Shown: piece after piece, positions 22,602 to 33,817 of the stretch | Layout: each line of letters opens with the position of its first letter | Position numbering within the stretch: position 1 is the first letter of the stretch | Made by a program: the position numbers and the translations under genes | Assembly: GCF_023898315.1 (NCBI RefSeq) | Contig: NC_064614.1 | Location: 1,051,590,432-1,051,654,431, forward strand | From: Schistocerca nitens | Taxonomy: Eukaryota; Arthropoda; Insecta; Orthoptera; Acrididae | Length of the DNA: 64,000 nucleotides | Reading direction: 5' to 3' | Notes under the pieces: generated by a model | Told to the model about the DNA's origin: nothing | Databases searched by the model: none | The model's input: the letters and a program-made list of their open reading frames with translations, nothing else

Positions 22602-22844
22602 AGATAATAAACGGCCGTCGTCCCAGAGAAGTCGTGCTAAAAGGATGGATACACAATAGCTTGAATTAGCTTTTTGTCTGCCGCCAGCAATGTTGGCAAA
22701 GTGACGTGGCAAATGGCGAGATTGTTTTCCATTTTTAAGGCAACGAATCAATTTTTGGTGTTTAAAAGTGAGGGTGGTAGACCATTTTAATTGGGACTTC
22801 CCGTACTGGTTGCCTCTGAACTGCACTATTAGTGCTGTCCCCGA
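22602..22844. other. No recognised gene
   Basis: A short minus-strand frame covers this gap but has no recognisable family. Confidence 0.35.
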
Positions 22845-23400
22845 CAGTGGCGATTAAAGAAAAACCTCAAGGAGGGGCGCTAAGGATATCTTGAGCTACC
22901 TTTAATGTAACCGTAATAAAAAATAGCCAAATTACATGCAAAGTTTAAGAATATTATATTTAAACTCATTACACACATATACAGGGCAATGCTCTCATAT
23001 GATATAAAAAAGTTACAATTCTTTCCTTCCTTAAATGATATGTTCCATGCGCCTACTCTTCCTGACAAATTGGTTAAACACATCGGCAATAGGACAATCA
23101 ATATCAGGGTGAGTGTTCAACAGAGCTAAGCCATTAAGTTGATCCTCCAGGAGGATTTCTCCATTATTGTCGACCTCAGCCATGTCTTTGTACGCCGCAA
23201 CTTTGAAAAACTTCTTTCCACTGTAGCAATAGATGCAGGTAGACCGGCAACTATTTTGTAGAGCGAGTGCAAAGTTGGATAGTTAGATTTACGACATGCG
23301 TGCTACATAGAAAAGTTCAACCACTCGATAACTCGATTCAGTTCAACTTATAACCAACGACGGCGGGTAAGACTAGGTCACATAACGTGCCAGTACAACA
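22845..23400 (-). mobile_element. hAT transposon fragment
   Basis: The left edge cagtggcgattaaag, followed by ggaggggcgct, resembles the ends of hAT elements in insects. The coding remnant upstream is the hAT dimerisation domain. The other end is not found, so the right edge is approximate and no 8-base duplication was seen. Confidence 0.6.
22990..23330 (-). pseudogene. hAT transposase C-terminal (hATC) remnant
   Basis: On the minus strand, IVAGLPASIATVERSFSKLRR followed by LRSTM matches the C-terminal dimerisation domain of hAT transposases (typically P-x-S-x-A-x-x-E-R-x-F-S). After one frameshift, EDQLNGLALLNTHPD and ADVFNQFVRKSRR continue it. Nothing of the zinc finger or catalytic domain is visible. 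Confidence 0.78.
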
Positions 23401-23419
23401 GCAGGCGGCGTAAGCTCCC

Positions 23420-23970
23420 ATGGCCGATATACATGCGACGAAACTAAGCATATCGGCTTGCTTCTATCAATATCAATAATATACGACCGCAGATTAGGAT
23501 GTCCTTACCCATATATATGCTCCAAGCAGCAGACATCCACATCGTCCTCCTACAAGACGTATACGTCGATGAATTCCCTGTCATGTGCGGGTAAGTATCC
23601 TACCTATCACACGCCTTCTAAGCTGGTAGAGGCACAGCAATACTTCTTAAAGAAGGCATCACGGCACGGGGATTAGCAATGACAGTACCTGATATACGAC
23701 CCATCAACATCTATGCACCGACGAAGTTGCCCCGCTCCTTCAAGGTCGACACGACCTATTATTCCCAGGCGGCGATTTTATTTGTGTACTTGCACCGAAA
23801 GACCAATTTCCTCGATATACCCCTTGCCCGGAATTACCCCAATGTTGGCGCATAGTATGCATCTGGTTGACATTTGGAAGCATGTCCACGCCCTCCGCTC
23901 TCGATACACACATATAACAAGTCATTCCGCTAGTCGTCTCGACCGAATATATGTTGGATTATAGACAATA
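23420..23970 (+). pseudogene. LINE apurinic endonuclease remnant
   Basis: On the plus strand, ADIHIVLLQDVYVDEFPV, then GRGTAILLKEGI, INIYAPT and finally SASRLDRIYV follow the order of an AP-type endonuclease domain of a non-LTR retrotransposon. Stops and frame changes break it, and no reverse transcriptase follows. The clade is not determined; it differs from the CR1 and RTE endonucleases elsewhere in the window. Confidence 0.68.
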
Positions 23971-24848
23971 AATATCCATATCTCCTTTCCTTATCTCCCT
24001 CCCTTTTTTTTAAAAAAAACATATTCACTTTTTGTTTTGGTGGCAGTACCTCTGTAGGTTGCTCGCTAGGCGGGTGATCTTGAAGGGGACTTCGATACTT
24101 TGGCCCATATAACCAAGTACTCGTCAGCATTCAACTTCTTCTTTCTTCTAGTACAGGGCCGGCCAGAAATTCTGCATGCGCGCGGTGCTCCTGCACATGT
24201 GCAACTTCCGGGTCACAACGTGCACGCCGCAGCCGCCAGCGTTCATGTAGTGCATGTTTCTGCGCACAGATGCCGCTTTATCCACTTGCTGGGATACTCT
24301 GTACCGGCGCATTCTAGTGCTCTTTCCACAGCTTGCAAGCCAACCATGGGGAGGTATTTCGCGTATTAAACATTTAAAATACTGTCACAGTCTACTCATT
24401 CAGGCGTCTACTTTTATGTTAACAGTTTAACCCAGTAAGACAAGTAATACAGTTAACAACCGTGGGTTTTTATTAAGACAGCTTGACTGACGGCACGTAA
24501 ATACGCGTAATGTTTTTGATCTAGTATTTAAGAAAGAGAGCACTTAGCGACTTCCAACGAACCTTATTCATGATTTCAAATAACATTAAACTAATGCAAG
24601 GTTTCCTATAACTAATTCTCGGTGCCCTCAGTTACACCCACATAATTTCTGTCTCACTGACCTCTGAACAGAATGATAACCCCAGACTCTCGATGATCAC
24701 TTGTTATTTCAATACCATTATTGCTATATCTTTCATCAATTCCGTCTGAAATCTGCATAATAGCCGACAATTAGATGAATGTTATGTTTTATCGACTTCA
24801 GCTGTGCGTAGCCCTTCACACATTAAAAAAAAACTAAATGTAAATATA

Positions 24849-25510
24849 CGAGGCCTGTTCAGAAAGTAAGCTCCGATTGATTGCCAAATTGAAACCATAG
24901 TGAACATCAGAAATCTTTTACTTGTAACAATTAGCTACACCTTTCAGCTACTTCTCTACGTAGTCGCCGTTCTGACTTAGACTTTTGTCATAGCATTGTA
25001 CCAACTTTTCAATAGCCTCATCATAGAAGGCAGCCGCCAGTGCTTTCCGCCAATTCTCCACGCTGGCCGACACCTCGTTGTCTGTGTCAAAATGTTGTCT
25101 TCAAAGACAGCGGTTCATGTGACCAGAGATGAAACTCAGGGGGAGACAATTGCGGACTGTATTGTGGGTAATCTCACATTTCCATTTGAAAACGATGCAG
25201 GAGCATCTTCATTGCCCCTGCAGAATGCGGCTGAGAATTGTCTTGAAGAAGAAACAGCACGACAGTTATGTAATGTTAGCTGCATAGCTTCAGGCGAAAT
25301 TTCTCACCAGGCCCTCGTACTTGGCGGCAGACACTATTTTCTAGACATCTTTACGCACTCACTGCGAGGTCAGAAATGAGAAGAGCGACGTGATGCTAAC
25401 TGGGGTTATACTAGACACACTACCCAACACATCTGTGCAAAGCTTTATCGGATTTTCATAGTCGTTTCCATTTCGCGACCGATCGGAGCTTACTTTCTGA
25501 ACGCCCCTCG
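24849..25510 (-). mobile_element. Mariner element, internally deleted
   Basis: About 30-base inverted ends (cgaggcctgttcagaaagt and its near-complement ending gcccctcg) are bordered by TA (24847-24848 and 25511-25512). The 662-base body retains only a scrambled minus-strand transposase C-terminus, with LLQDNSQPHSA matching the second catalytic motif. It sits inside the hAT and so is younger than it. Confidence 0.88.
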
Positions 25511-25640
25511 TACATTGGAACAATCGGTTTAATGACTAATTTTCCTGATAATAATGTAACATGGAGCAGAATGAGGCAATAATGCACAGTTAGTATACAA
25601 CAATTTTTAATTATGAAAGGAATAAATCCAAACACGTTTA

Positions 25641-27591
25641 TCACTGGTCATGAGAAATGATATAGTTAATATCGGCCACAAAAGCACGGCTCATTGAAAA
25701 ACGCAAGAAGTTGCGAAGATTTTCATCACTTATGTTTGATCGAAACCTTGATTTATTCATTTTCTTCACCGAGAAAAATCTTTCACAAACATGTCAACCC
25801 GAATATGGACATAACTCTCGCGGCTTCTCGATGCACGCCTGGAAATTCTTGTTGTGAAAAATTTTCGTAGAATTCTTTTGTACTTCGCACTGCAAGGAAC
25901 TTGTCCTCCAGTCTTGTATTGCACTGTAGGTCGGTCACTTCCATCTGCAGATCATTCGGAGCGTCTTCAACTGACGACGAGAACGGTCGAGCAAAGAGGC
26001 GAATGACAGGAGACAAACTCGTAACATCTGCAAATCGTGCTCGAAAATGTTCCTTAATTTTTACAATTATTGACTCGTATTCTTGAAATCTAGCACTTTC
26101 ATGGACCAGTCCAAGAGTCGGGAAATGTGCAGTGTTTTCTGTCAATAGCTGGCTCTCCCAAAGCGGAAGCTTCCTTTCAAAGGCATTTACTTTTCCCAAC
26201 ACGTCAGAAATTAAATTATTTTCACCTTCCAAACTGACGTTCAGGCTGTTCACGCGAGACGTAATGGTCACGAGAAATGCAAGGTCTGATATCCAACAAG
26301 GGTCTTCCTACATAGGTTCACTTTTTCCCTTCTCATGTAAGAATGTTACTATGACCACACGTAAATCAAAAAATATTTTCAGCATTTTACCTCGACTGAG
26401 CCAGCGTATTTCGGTATAGTAAGGTATGTCGCCGTACTCCGCTCCTGATTCCTCCAAGAACAGCCGAAACTGGCGATGCGTAAGCCCATGTGTCTTCAGA
26501 TAGTTTACAGTACGCACAACAATTTGCATGACGTTTGCTAACGTTACCGATTTTTCACAAAGTGCCTCTCGATGCAGAAAGCAGTGAATTCCATACAACG
26601 TCTCGTCCGTGCGCCCTAACTTTTTGCGTTTCCGTGCTATGAGTCTTCTCTGATGGCCCTGCATTGATCGTGCTCCATCTGTGGTCACTGAGACTAACCG
26701 ATTCCAGTCCATACCGATACCATCAATCGCTTGCTCGACAGCTTGGAATAAGTCCGCACCTGTAGTAGTCCCTATCAAAGGTACTAAGTCCAAAACGTCC
26801 TCTGTTACACAAAGTGCGTTATCGACACCTCGTATGTATATCACAACCGGGGCTGTATCTATAAGATCTGTTTCTTCATCGAGCGCAACAGAGAAAGCAA
26901 CAAAGTCTTTAGCCTTATTTATTAGCTGCCTGTGCACGTCGCCGGCCATAGCACTGATACATCTTGCCACTGTTTGTTTGGATAGACTGATTTCTTGAAA
27001 CCTGTCAACGTTCGTGGGACACACAAGTTCTGCAGGATCAGACAGACACCCTTTCACAAACTCCCCTTCGGAAAAGGGTTTCCCAGATTGTGCAATTCTT
27101 AATGCGATTTGAAAACTTGCTCGCAGTTGAGATTCAGTGTGATTGTCATTCTGGAAAATTGAAAACAGCACATTGTACAGCGTACAGTAAAACAGACATA
27201 AATGTAACACAAGAAACTAAGTGTTCAAGAAGTGTCAGTTACTCTGACGTACAGTAAAATCGAGTTGAGGTGTCTCATCCATTTTATTAAGGACATTTAA
27301 TTTTGCTTGCCGTTCTTCACTGTTGAGTACCCTACACTCGTCTTTGTGATATGTATTATAGTGCCTTTCAATTGAAAACTTACGCTGGCCGCCTATTATT
27401 CGGTGGCACAGCAAACACTGTGAGTTTTCGCCAACGGCTACAAAAAATAATTGCAGTTGCCAGTCATTTTTAAACGACTGAGAAGATAGATCTCCCGTCC
27501 TTTGCTTTTTCACAGTACCTGCCTTCTCTGTTAAGGTTACGGTCACCAGGGGTAAACGAGACTGGGTATGTTTCGCTCTTGCTTTTACCAC
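25641..27591 (-). pseudogene. hAT transposase (GTF2IRD2-like), few lesions
   Basis: Exon 1 (27591-27253, 113 codons) carries a BED-type zinc finger with C59, C62, H77 and H82. A predicted 102-base intron (27252-27151) has GTACGT at its donor and TTTTCCAG at its acceptor and keeps the frame. Exon 2 (from 27150) has the hAT catalytic core with FSVALDEETDL and SVTTDGARSM, the IHCFLHREAL segment, and a C-terminal dimerisation region ending at 25641. I see one in-frame TAG (26308-26310) and one single-base frameshift near 25785, after which SVKKMNKSRFRSN continues the domain. The whole would be about 615 residues, close to the GTF2IRD2/Charlie-like hAT group. I did not check other lesions base by base. 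Confidence 0.88.
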
Positions 27592-27741
27592 ATAAACAGG
27601 GAAGTGGAGCCGCCGCCGTTCATTTAGGACACATGTCTAATAACAGATGTCGCTGTCGCTCGCTGTCGCACACGTGCGCACATGTGCAGCACTTCCGCAC
27701 GTCTGCACACTGTGCAGCGTTTGGCCGGCCCTGTTCTAGTA

Positions 27742-29640
27742 GAAAGGGCTCTTATAGGGACGTTTTCCGCATTCTAATAATCAGAACTCCAGTCCACAGA
27801 GTTTGCAAGTTTGTGGTGTACTTGATCGTAGTTGACTCAATTTGAATACAAATGGGCCTCGCATTGGAGTCCTGTAAACAAAGTCAATTTATATTGTAGA
27901 CGAGATTGTTTCACGGGAGAATTTGTATAGTTTCCTTCCCAATGAAAGTTTTGCCAATCAAGCACCATCCATTTTCTGACTTTTGTTTGTCATTGTTTTT
28001 CTAAGGTTCATCAGTTATTTGTAGCTATAGTAGGATGATTAAAAACTTGTCATTACGTTTGTAAAGTTAAATTTGCCACTGTTCTCATTCACACTCCCTC
28101 AACTATTCACTATTCTCATTTTTATAATTTTTTGCGGTAATATTTGGGTACACTAGCAATTCAAAGTTAAATCTCATTAAATTAGTTAATTTTATAATTA
28201 ATTTGACTTCTGAAAGTAACTGAAGATATAGACAACAAATGTGCCATGAGTAAATTCACTAATTTCATAAATATTGGTTTAAACATGTAGTTCACGATTT
28301 GACGATTACTGAGAAGATAATACTTTTCTTTATGTATAGACAACATTAACCATCTGTCGGAGATATGCTTATGATTTAAACAAGCGACGACTTGGAGCGT
28401 TAGCATCCACACAGCGATTAATTGGCTATCAAAGAGGAATGAAAACAACAAATAAATGAGTTATGTAATGTATGAACTTAAAATCCATGAAGGAACTATG
28501 CGCGCATTAAACAACGAGGGCGGGAATCATGTACGTACAGATTCAAAATGAATTTAAGAAAGTACACAAGAGTTCGTGCAGGACGTTAGCTCATAAATTA
28601 CAAATGAGAGGAATTATTAAATGAAATGTAAATTAAAACGAAGTGAAAGAAACAAATGCAGACACATTATGATATAGTTTCATATACGATTACACTATAG
28701 GCATGGAATATGATGTAGCTTCATAACCAATTACTATTACATTTGCAACATAAAATAGTTTTCTTACACAAAGATTTACAATAGTAAATAGGAAAATAAA
28801 TACGTAAACATGATAAAAGTATGTGGCGTATGATCGTTAAAAATTAAAATGACAGATAATAATAAATTTATAATATAACTTATTAAAAACTTACAAGCCA
28901 GCGGTGATAAGAAAGATAAATTAGAAACTATGCTGAACCCAATCGACAACATTAACTATTTTACAGGTATATTACTATTGATACCGCGCAATGTAAGGTC
29001 AATCTAACTTTCCAATATCTTTACATCTTAAATGCTGTAATATGTAAACACGGTAAACTGTTTCGTTGGACAGTGAATGACTACGTACCCTATGCAGTAT
29101 TTCACACTTTTTAGATTCCATACATTTTAGTTTATGACAGTTATTGTAGGCGCCAATGAAAATGTCTCTGTCTTTTACCTTAGTCCACGTCATAGAAAGC
29201 CCCTTAGTCTTAGATCTGTGGAAAAGCATTGAGTCGAAGCAAATTAGTTCACGATTAAGTTACCTATTTCCTGTTTTATTCTCCAGAAATTTCACATAAC
29301 ATCGAGGAGATACGCTTTATGGGTCTATGTAGCCAATGAAAAATCCAATATAATTACGTCTCCCCAAGGCCTTACATACAGCTGACAGAAAAGTTTACCA
29401 CCGACAGGAAATACCTGTCATGTTCCAGGGAAAAACTGTTTTCTCTGGCTGCCAGCATTGTCAGATTTCCTCTCTAGAATTATTACAACGTTACGTTGTA
29501 GCAACAGCGAAATTATACTAGAGCAGAAATTAGATTAGGCAGATGACTGATGTACACAGCAGGAGGGAGGGGGGGGGGGGGAGAACTCTCACTCAGATAA
29601 GTACGGTCATTAGTAAGAGTGGTAGACAGGAAGTTACTGC
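27742..29640. other. No recognised gene; AT-rich, poly-G near 29569
   Basis: Nearly 1.9 kb of AT-rich DNA shows only short chance frames. A short run of G lies at about 29566-29582. No repeat family could be named. Confidence 0.5.
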
Positions 29641-29932
29641 TGTATACCTTACCTATTCGTCGGTGCAATGTGGCCGCTTTTGCAGTCGCACTGGACGTGT
29701 GTAGAGGATCTGTGCCAATTGTCTCCTGGCTGTTGTGCAGACCAGACTTCGACAGGGAGTCCTGAAATCACGTAAAAACACCTGTTGCAAGCAGCTGCCA
29801 CGGTAACGATAAAAGTATTTCTGCAACTCTCAAGTACGTGGATTATAGCAAGGAACAACGTCAAGAACTTGACCTGCCCGCTTGCACTGCAGCCAATGAA
29901 AGTTGCAGCACCAGAAAGGACAGAAAAAAATA
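29641..29932. other. No recognised gene
   Basis: A 71-codon minus-strand frame is present but has no family resemblance. Confidence 0.4.
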
Positions 29933-30115
29933 ATTTGTTGTGGTCTTACATCTGAGGCCATCAATCCCCTTGAGTTAGAACTACTTAAACCTAACTAACC
30001 TAAGGACATCACACACATCCATGCCCGAGGCAAGATTCGAACCAGTGACCGTGGAAGCAGCGCGGTTCTCGACTGAAGCGCCTAGAACCGCTCGTCTACT
30101 GTGGTCGGCTCATCC
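29933..30115 (-). mobile_element. Type A SINE, degraded
   Basis: The body and the tRNA-like head are recognisable on the minus strand, with changes in both promoter boxes. No clear target duplication was found. It appears to end the Tc1 remnant to its right. Confidence 0.85.
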
Positions 30116-30324
30116 CTAATGCATTACACTATGTTTAGGTAGGGACTCTGCGCAGGCAGTCTATTTCCGGAAAGTTATTGTCCAGAAAACATTGCGTCGT
30201 AAGCGGTGCAGTATGATGGGGTGCACTTTCATGCTGATTCGATCATCGATTTCGTTCTGTTCCTCTAGTATGCATAGCACACAGAGCTTCAAAACGAGTT
30301 AGGTCCTTCCGCAATAGGTGGTGG

Positions 30325-30525
30325 TGGAAGTAAGTTCCTATGGGAACAAACTCCTGAGGTCATCCGCTTCCTAGGCTTACACACTACTTAATCCAACTGA
30401 AACTAACTTACGCTAAGGACAACATATACACGCATGCTCCATAAAGGAACGCCCGACGGGGGGAGAGCCGCGCGAACCGTGGCAAGGCGCCTAAGACCAC
30501 GTCGTTTCCCCGCAGTAAGGGACCA
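30325..30525 (-). mobile_element. Type C-like SINE
   Basis: The minus strand matches the type C body (aaactcctgaggtcatc and actacttaatccaact) and a GC-rich head with gccgcgcgaaccgtgg. Target duplication not resolved. The 121-codon plus-strand frame at 30434-30799 is a chance read-through of this SINE and the next one. Confidence 0.75.
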
Positions 30526-30669
30526 CATCATAAGAATGTGCAACCCCATCATCAGTACCTCAGCGTTGACATTGCACATGATGGCAGGTAACGTTCTCCA
30601 GGCACTCGCCAAACGCAAACCCTTCCACCGGATTGCCACAGGATACAGCGTGTTTCATTGCTCCAGATG

Positions 30670-30864
30670 GGCCGGCCGGAGTGGCCTTGTGGTTCTAGGC
30701 GCTACAGTGTGGAGCCGAGCGACCGCTACGGTCGCAGGTTCGAATCGTGCCTCGGGCATGGATGTGTGTGATGTCCTTAGGTTAGTTAGGTTTAATTAGT
30801 TCTAAGTTCTAGGCGACTGATGACCTAAGAAGTTAAGTCACATAGTGCTCAGAGCCATTTGAAC
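30670..30864 (+). mobile_element. Type A SINE in the Tc1 remnant
   Basis: Full-length head and body, ending gaac; the 14-base word cattgctccagatg flanks it exactly (30656-30669 and 30865-30878), the longest SINE duplication found in the window. Confidence 0.93.
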
Positions 30865-32217
30865 CATTGCTCCAGATGACTTGTTTTTATTCATTCCCTT
30901 GCAGTGGCCTCGCTCTTTACCCCATCTCAAGCGCCGCTTCGCAGTGGCAATAGAAATGTGTAGCTTATGGGTAGCTGCTCCACCACTGTATCAGATCCTT
31001 TCTGACTCTCTACGCACAGTCATTGTGCTAGCTGGACATCATGTACCGCTCTGGAACTGACAAGTGTTTCCACCGCTGATTTCATGCGATGATTCTGCTG
31101 TCACTCTCCGCAATACTCGACGCTTCCTGTCATTCAGGTTGGCCTGGTCTTGGATTAGCTCTGGTTACTTCTTCTCATTTCCGCTTCAAAATCAGGACAC
31201 CCACAGTTTATTTTGGCACTTTTAGAAGTCCCTCATGAATGTTTTACTCAGGTGACATACGGTGGCAGTACACATTCGAAGTCAGCAAGCTCTCGTGAGA
31301 GATATACTTTGTTGTCACTGCTTCTATACTGACAACACAATATTACACTCACTCTTTTACAGTGGAAGGCTCTCCTCTGGTGATATCAAGTGGTCAGTTC
31401 TGCAAGTCATAGTGATGTGCGGATGAATTTCGATCATACATCAGTCAACGTTGCCTCATCACTACGCCAGGATCTAGCAGTCGCAGTGGTTGCAAACTAA
31501 TGGCAAGATTTCTAAAGAACGAGCTGTCCGGGATAACAGTTGAACACCGTCTGTATGCAGGCAGATCAGGAAAATACGGACATGTTTTCTTGTTATCTTA
31601 ATGAAATATAGCGTAACATGCACCTCGAACTTATAGCACAGCCACCGGAGACAATAGGTGGTAAATGTAATTTCTGCTTCCCATATTGTGGACTGCGCAG
31701 CAGAGGTTAGAGTGTTGTGTAGCTAAAAGAACCCCACGCCATGACGCAAGATGCAGAGTCCGAATGATTATCGCAAGTGCAATCTTATAACGTTCGTCTC
31801 TTCCAAGCTTTCACGACCATACATTCATCGTCATGTTGTAGATAGACGTGAAAAGACAAAAGGGGTGTCCCGCTCACGCTGGTGTTGGGTGTTGCCACTG
31901 GGCGCCACATTGTTGGCGAGCACTTTCTCTGCTGCCACATCAAAGGAAGCCACAAAAATGGTCACCATGCTGACATTCCGTCGTGCCTCAGAGGTCGTCT
32001 CTCTGTCAGTGAGGGCGCACCTTGCTGCAAAATTTGCCCATTTGCTGACTAATGGTATTTGATATTGCCGTAAGACCCAGCACGGTCGAGTGAACACTGT
32101 CGTTTGTCCACGTCGGCCGGGTTTCGCGGCCGTTGTAGTTATGAAAAAATCTTCTGAACCTTCAGGCCGTGTGATATTCCTGTTCAAGCTTCTTCAATGA
32201 TCGAACAGTCTTCAGCT

Positions 32218-32343
32218 GTATAGTGATACCAGTGGAATCCGGAAGTATATACCAGCAGATGAATCGAATATTGTTGAATTGTATAGTAATATTAGTGGAA
32301 TCTTGACGTATATATCAGCAGAAGAATCTAAACGTCGTTCATC
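32218..32343. repeat. Diverged 63-base tandem duplication
   Basis: Two adjacent 63-base units each begin gtatagt and continue through gtggaatc and tatatca/tataccagcag; about four-fifths of the positions agree. The length is a multiple of three, so the minus-strand frame across it repeats a 21-residue unit, but I do not take that frame to be a gene. Confidence 0.75.
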
Positions 32344-32789
32344 TAAGAAGTTAGGAGGAAAACTGCGCGGCCTAACGACCCAGACGATGTTAACACCAAT
32401 ATGCTCGTCCTCTTGGGCGCTAGAAGCTGGGGCCGTTGAGATACTGCAGACGCTAAGAATAGCTATCCTAAACTCATTGATACCATATTCACACGACAGC
32501 CGTGGGATGCAGACAAAAGCTAGCATCAGTATTGGGGCACAATAAATCTCAGTCTCGATGGGTCACGATACTGCCACTGTCGACGTACAATAGGTGCAGA
32601 TAGGCGTTTCTCCTTAACGATATTCCTACAAACAATACTCAAATGACACTTCTTACTAAAGAAATAAATCTTCCAGATTTGCAGAAAGCAGACGTCGTTA
32701 CACCTACACAGTTTTAGTGGTTGTACTGAAATGCTGAACGTTTGTACATAGTACGCTTCACAGAAATTTAGCGCTTGCTGCATACCACC

Positions 32790-32822
32790 TTTATGGTGCT
32801 GCATTTTTAATGGCCAGTAGTA
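32790..32822. repeat. Lone Tc1-type terminus
   Basis: The words tttatggtgctgcatttttaa and ggccagtagt resemble the right terminal repeat of the Tc1 element at 21136-22526 (cttggtgtagcaattttaa and gccagtagtg). No partner terminus was found nearby, so this is probably a leftover end. Confidence 0.45.
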
Positions 32823-33065
32823 TAACTCAGCGCGAAGGTCTCTGGCGTGCACGACGGGGAGGTTTTTCAAATCCAGAGCAAATGTGCGTCTCATGCAAAG
32901 GACGTCTCCAGCACCTTGTGTCATTATGAATGTAAATGTTTTCTCAGACCTACTCAGACAAAAATAGCGCTGAAACCACCTCTCCGTATTAACAGCGCAG
33001 TTCGCATTTATGTAAAACTTACGTATCTTTTTCAAATTGCGCAAAATTACGATACCTTTCTGTTT

Positions 33066-33247
33066 TTAGCGCGGGGTAGCCGCCCGGTCACAACCCCTTG
33101 TCACAGTTCGCGCGGGTTCCATCGTCGGAGGTTCGAGTAGTCCCTCTGGCATGGGTGTGTGTGTTGTCCTAAGCGTAAGTTATGTTAGGTTAAGTAGTAT
33201 GTAACCTTAGGGACCGATGACCTCTGAGGTTCGGTCCATAGGATCTT
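33066..33247 (+). mobile_element. Type C-like SINE
   Basis: The head has a GC-rich tRNA-like portion with a B-box-like word (ggaggttcgagtagt), followed by the body word accgatgacctctgaggttc and the end of the family (ggatcttaccac). It abuts the CR1 tail to its right. Confidence 0.75.
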
Positions 33248-33817
33248 ACCACATCTACATCTACCTACATCTACATGATTACTCTGCAATTCACACTTAA
33301 GTGCCTGGCAGAGGGTTCATCGAACCATTTTCATACTATTTCTCTACCATTCCACTCTCGAAGGGCGCGTGGGAGAAAGGAACACCTAAATCTTTCCGTT
33401 CGAGCACTGATTTCTCTTTATTTTATTATGATGATCATTTCTACCTAAGTACGTGGGTGTCAACAAAATATTTTCGCATTCAGAAGAGAAAGTTGGTGAT
33501 TCGAATTTCATAAATAGATCTCACCGCAAAGGAAACCGTCTTTGTTTCAGTGACTGGCACCCCAACTCGCGTATCATATGAGTGACACTCTCACCCCTAT
33601 TGCGCCTATTGCGCGATAACACGAAACGGGCTGCCCTTCTTTGCAATTTTTCGATGTCCTCCGTCAATCCAACCTGGTAAGGATCCCACACCGCGCAGCA
33701 ATATTCCAGCGGAAGACGGACAAGTGTAATGTAGGCTGTCTCTTTAGTGGGATTGTCGCATCTTCTAAGTGTTCGCCAACAAAGCTCAGTCTTTATTTCG
33801 CCTTCCCCGCAATATTA
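33248..33817 (-). mobile_element. CR1 LINE 3' part, cut by a mariner
   Basis: It shares the 3' end and tail with the copy at 43.26 kb, including the ctctgcaattcaca and gcctggcagaggg words. Coding pieces resemble the C-terminus of CR1 ORF2 but are heavily mutated. The mariner-type element inserted at a TA within the word aatattatcta, which is intact in the 43.8 kb copy; the rest of the LINE is missing on the far side. Confidence 0.82.

Larger units (their letters stand above)
24154..27733 (-). mobile_element. hAT transposon, near-complete, with a mariner inserted
   Basis: The left edge is cagggccggccagaaattc and the right edge is its near-complement (ggccggccctg), and both are flanked by the exact 8-base duplication ttctagta (24146-24153 and 27734-27741), the hAT hallmark. 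Inner repeats rich in tgcacatgtgc and related words extend the similarity of the two ends. A small mariner element at 24849-25510 lies between the coding region and the left end. Confidence 0.95.
30116..31270 (-). pseudogene. Tc1 transposase remnant split by two SINEs
   Basis: On the minus strand, 31140-30880 gives scattered pieces of a Tc1 DNA-binding region. 30655-30530 gives SNETRCILWQSGGRVCVWRVPGERYLPS, the part after the first catalytic aspartate. 30310-30125 gives QHESAPHHTA and a damaged end with SPYLN in place of the usual SPDLN, where the aspartate is lost. Two SINEs (30325-30525 and 30670-30864) split the gene. Element ends were not identified. Confidence 0.72.
31271..33060. other. 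No recognised gene; tandem duplication and orphan Tc1 end
   Basis: Open frames at 31751-32062 and 31831-32187 show no family. Within it are a 63-base tandem duplication (32218-32343) and a lone Tc1-like terminus (32790-32822), listed separately. Otherwise I see nothing that can be named. Confidence 0.45.

Noticed and set aside
30434..30799. 121-codon plus-strand frame across two SINEs
   Set aside because: Its whole length is made of SINE and Tc1 antisense sequence, so it is a chance read-through.
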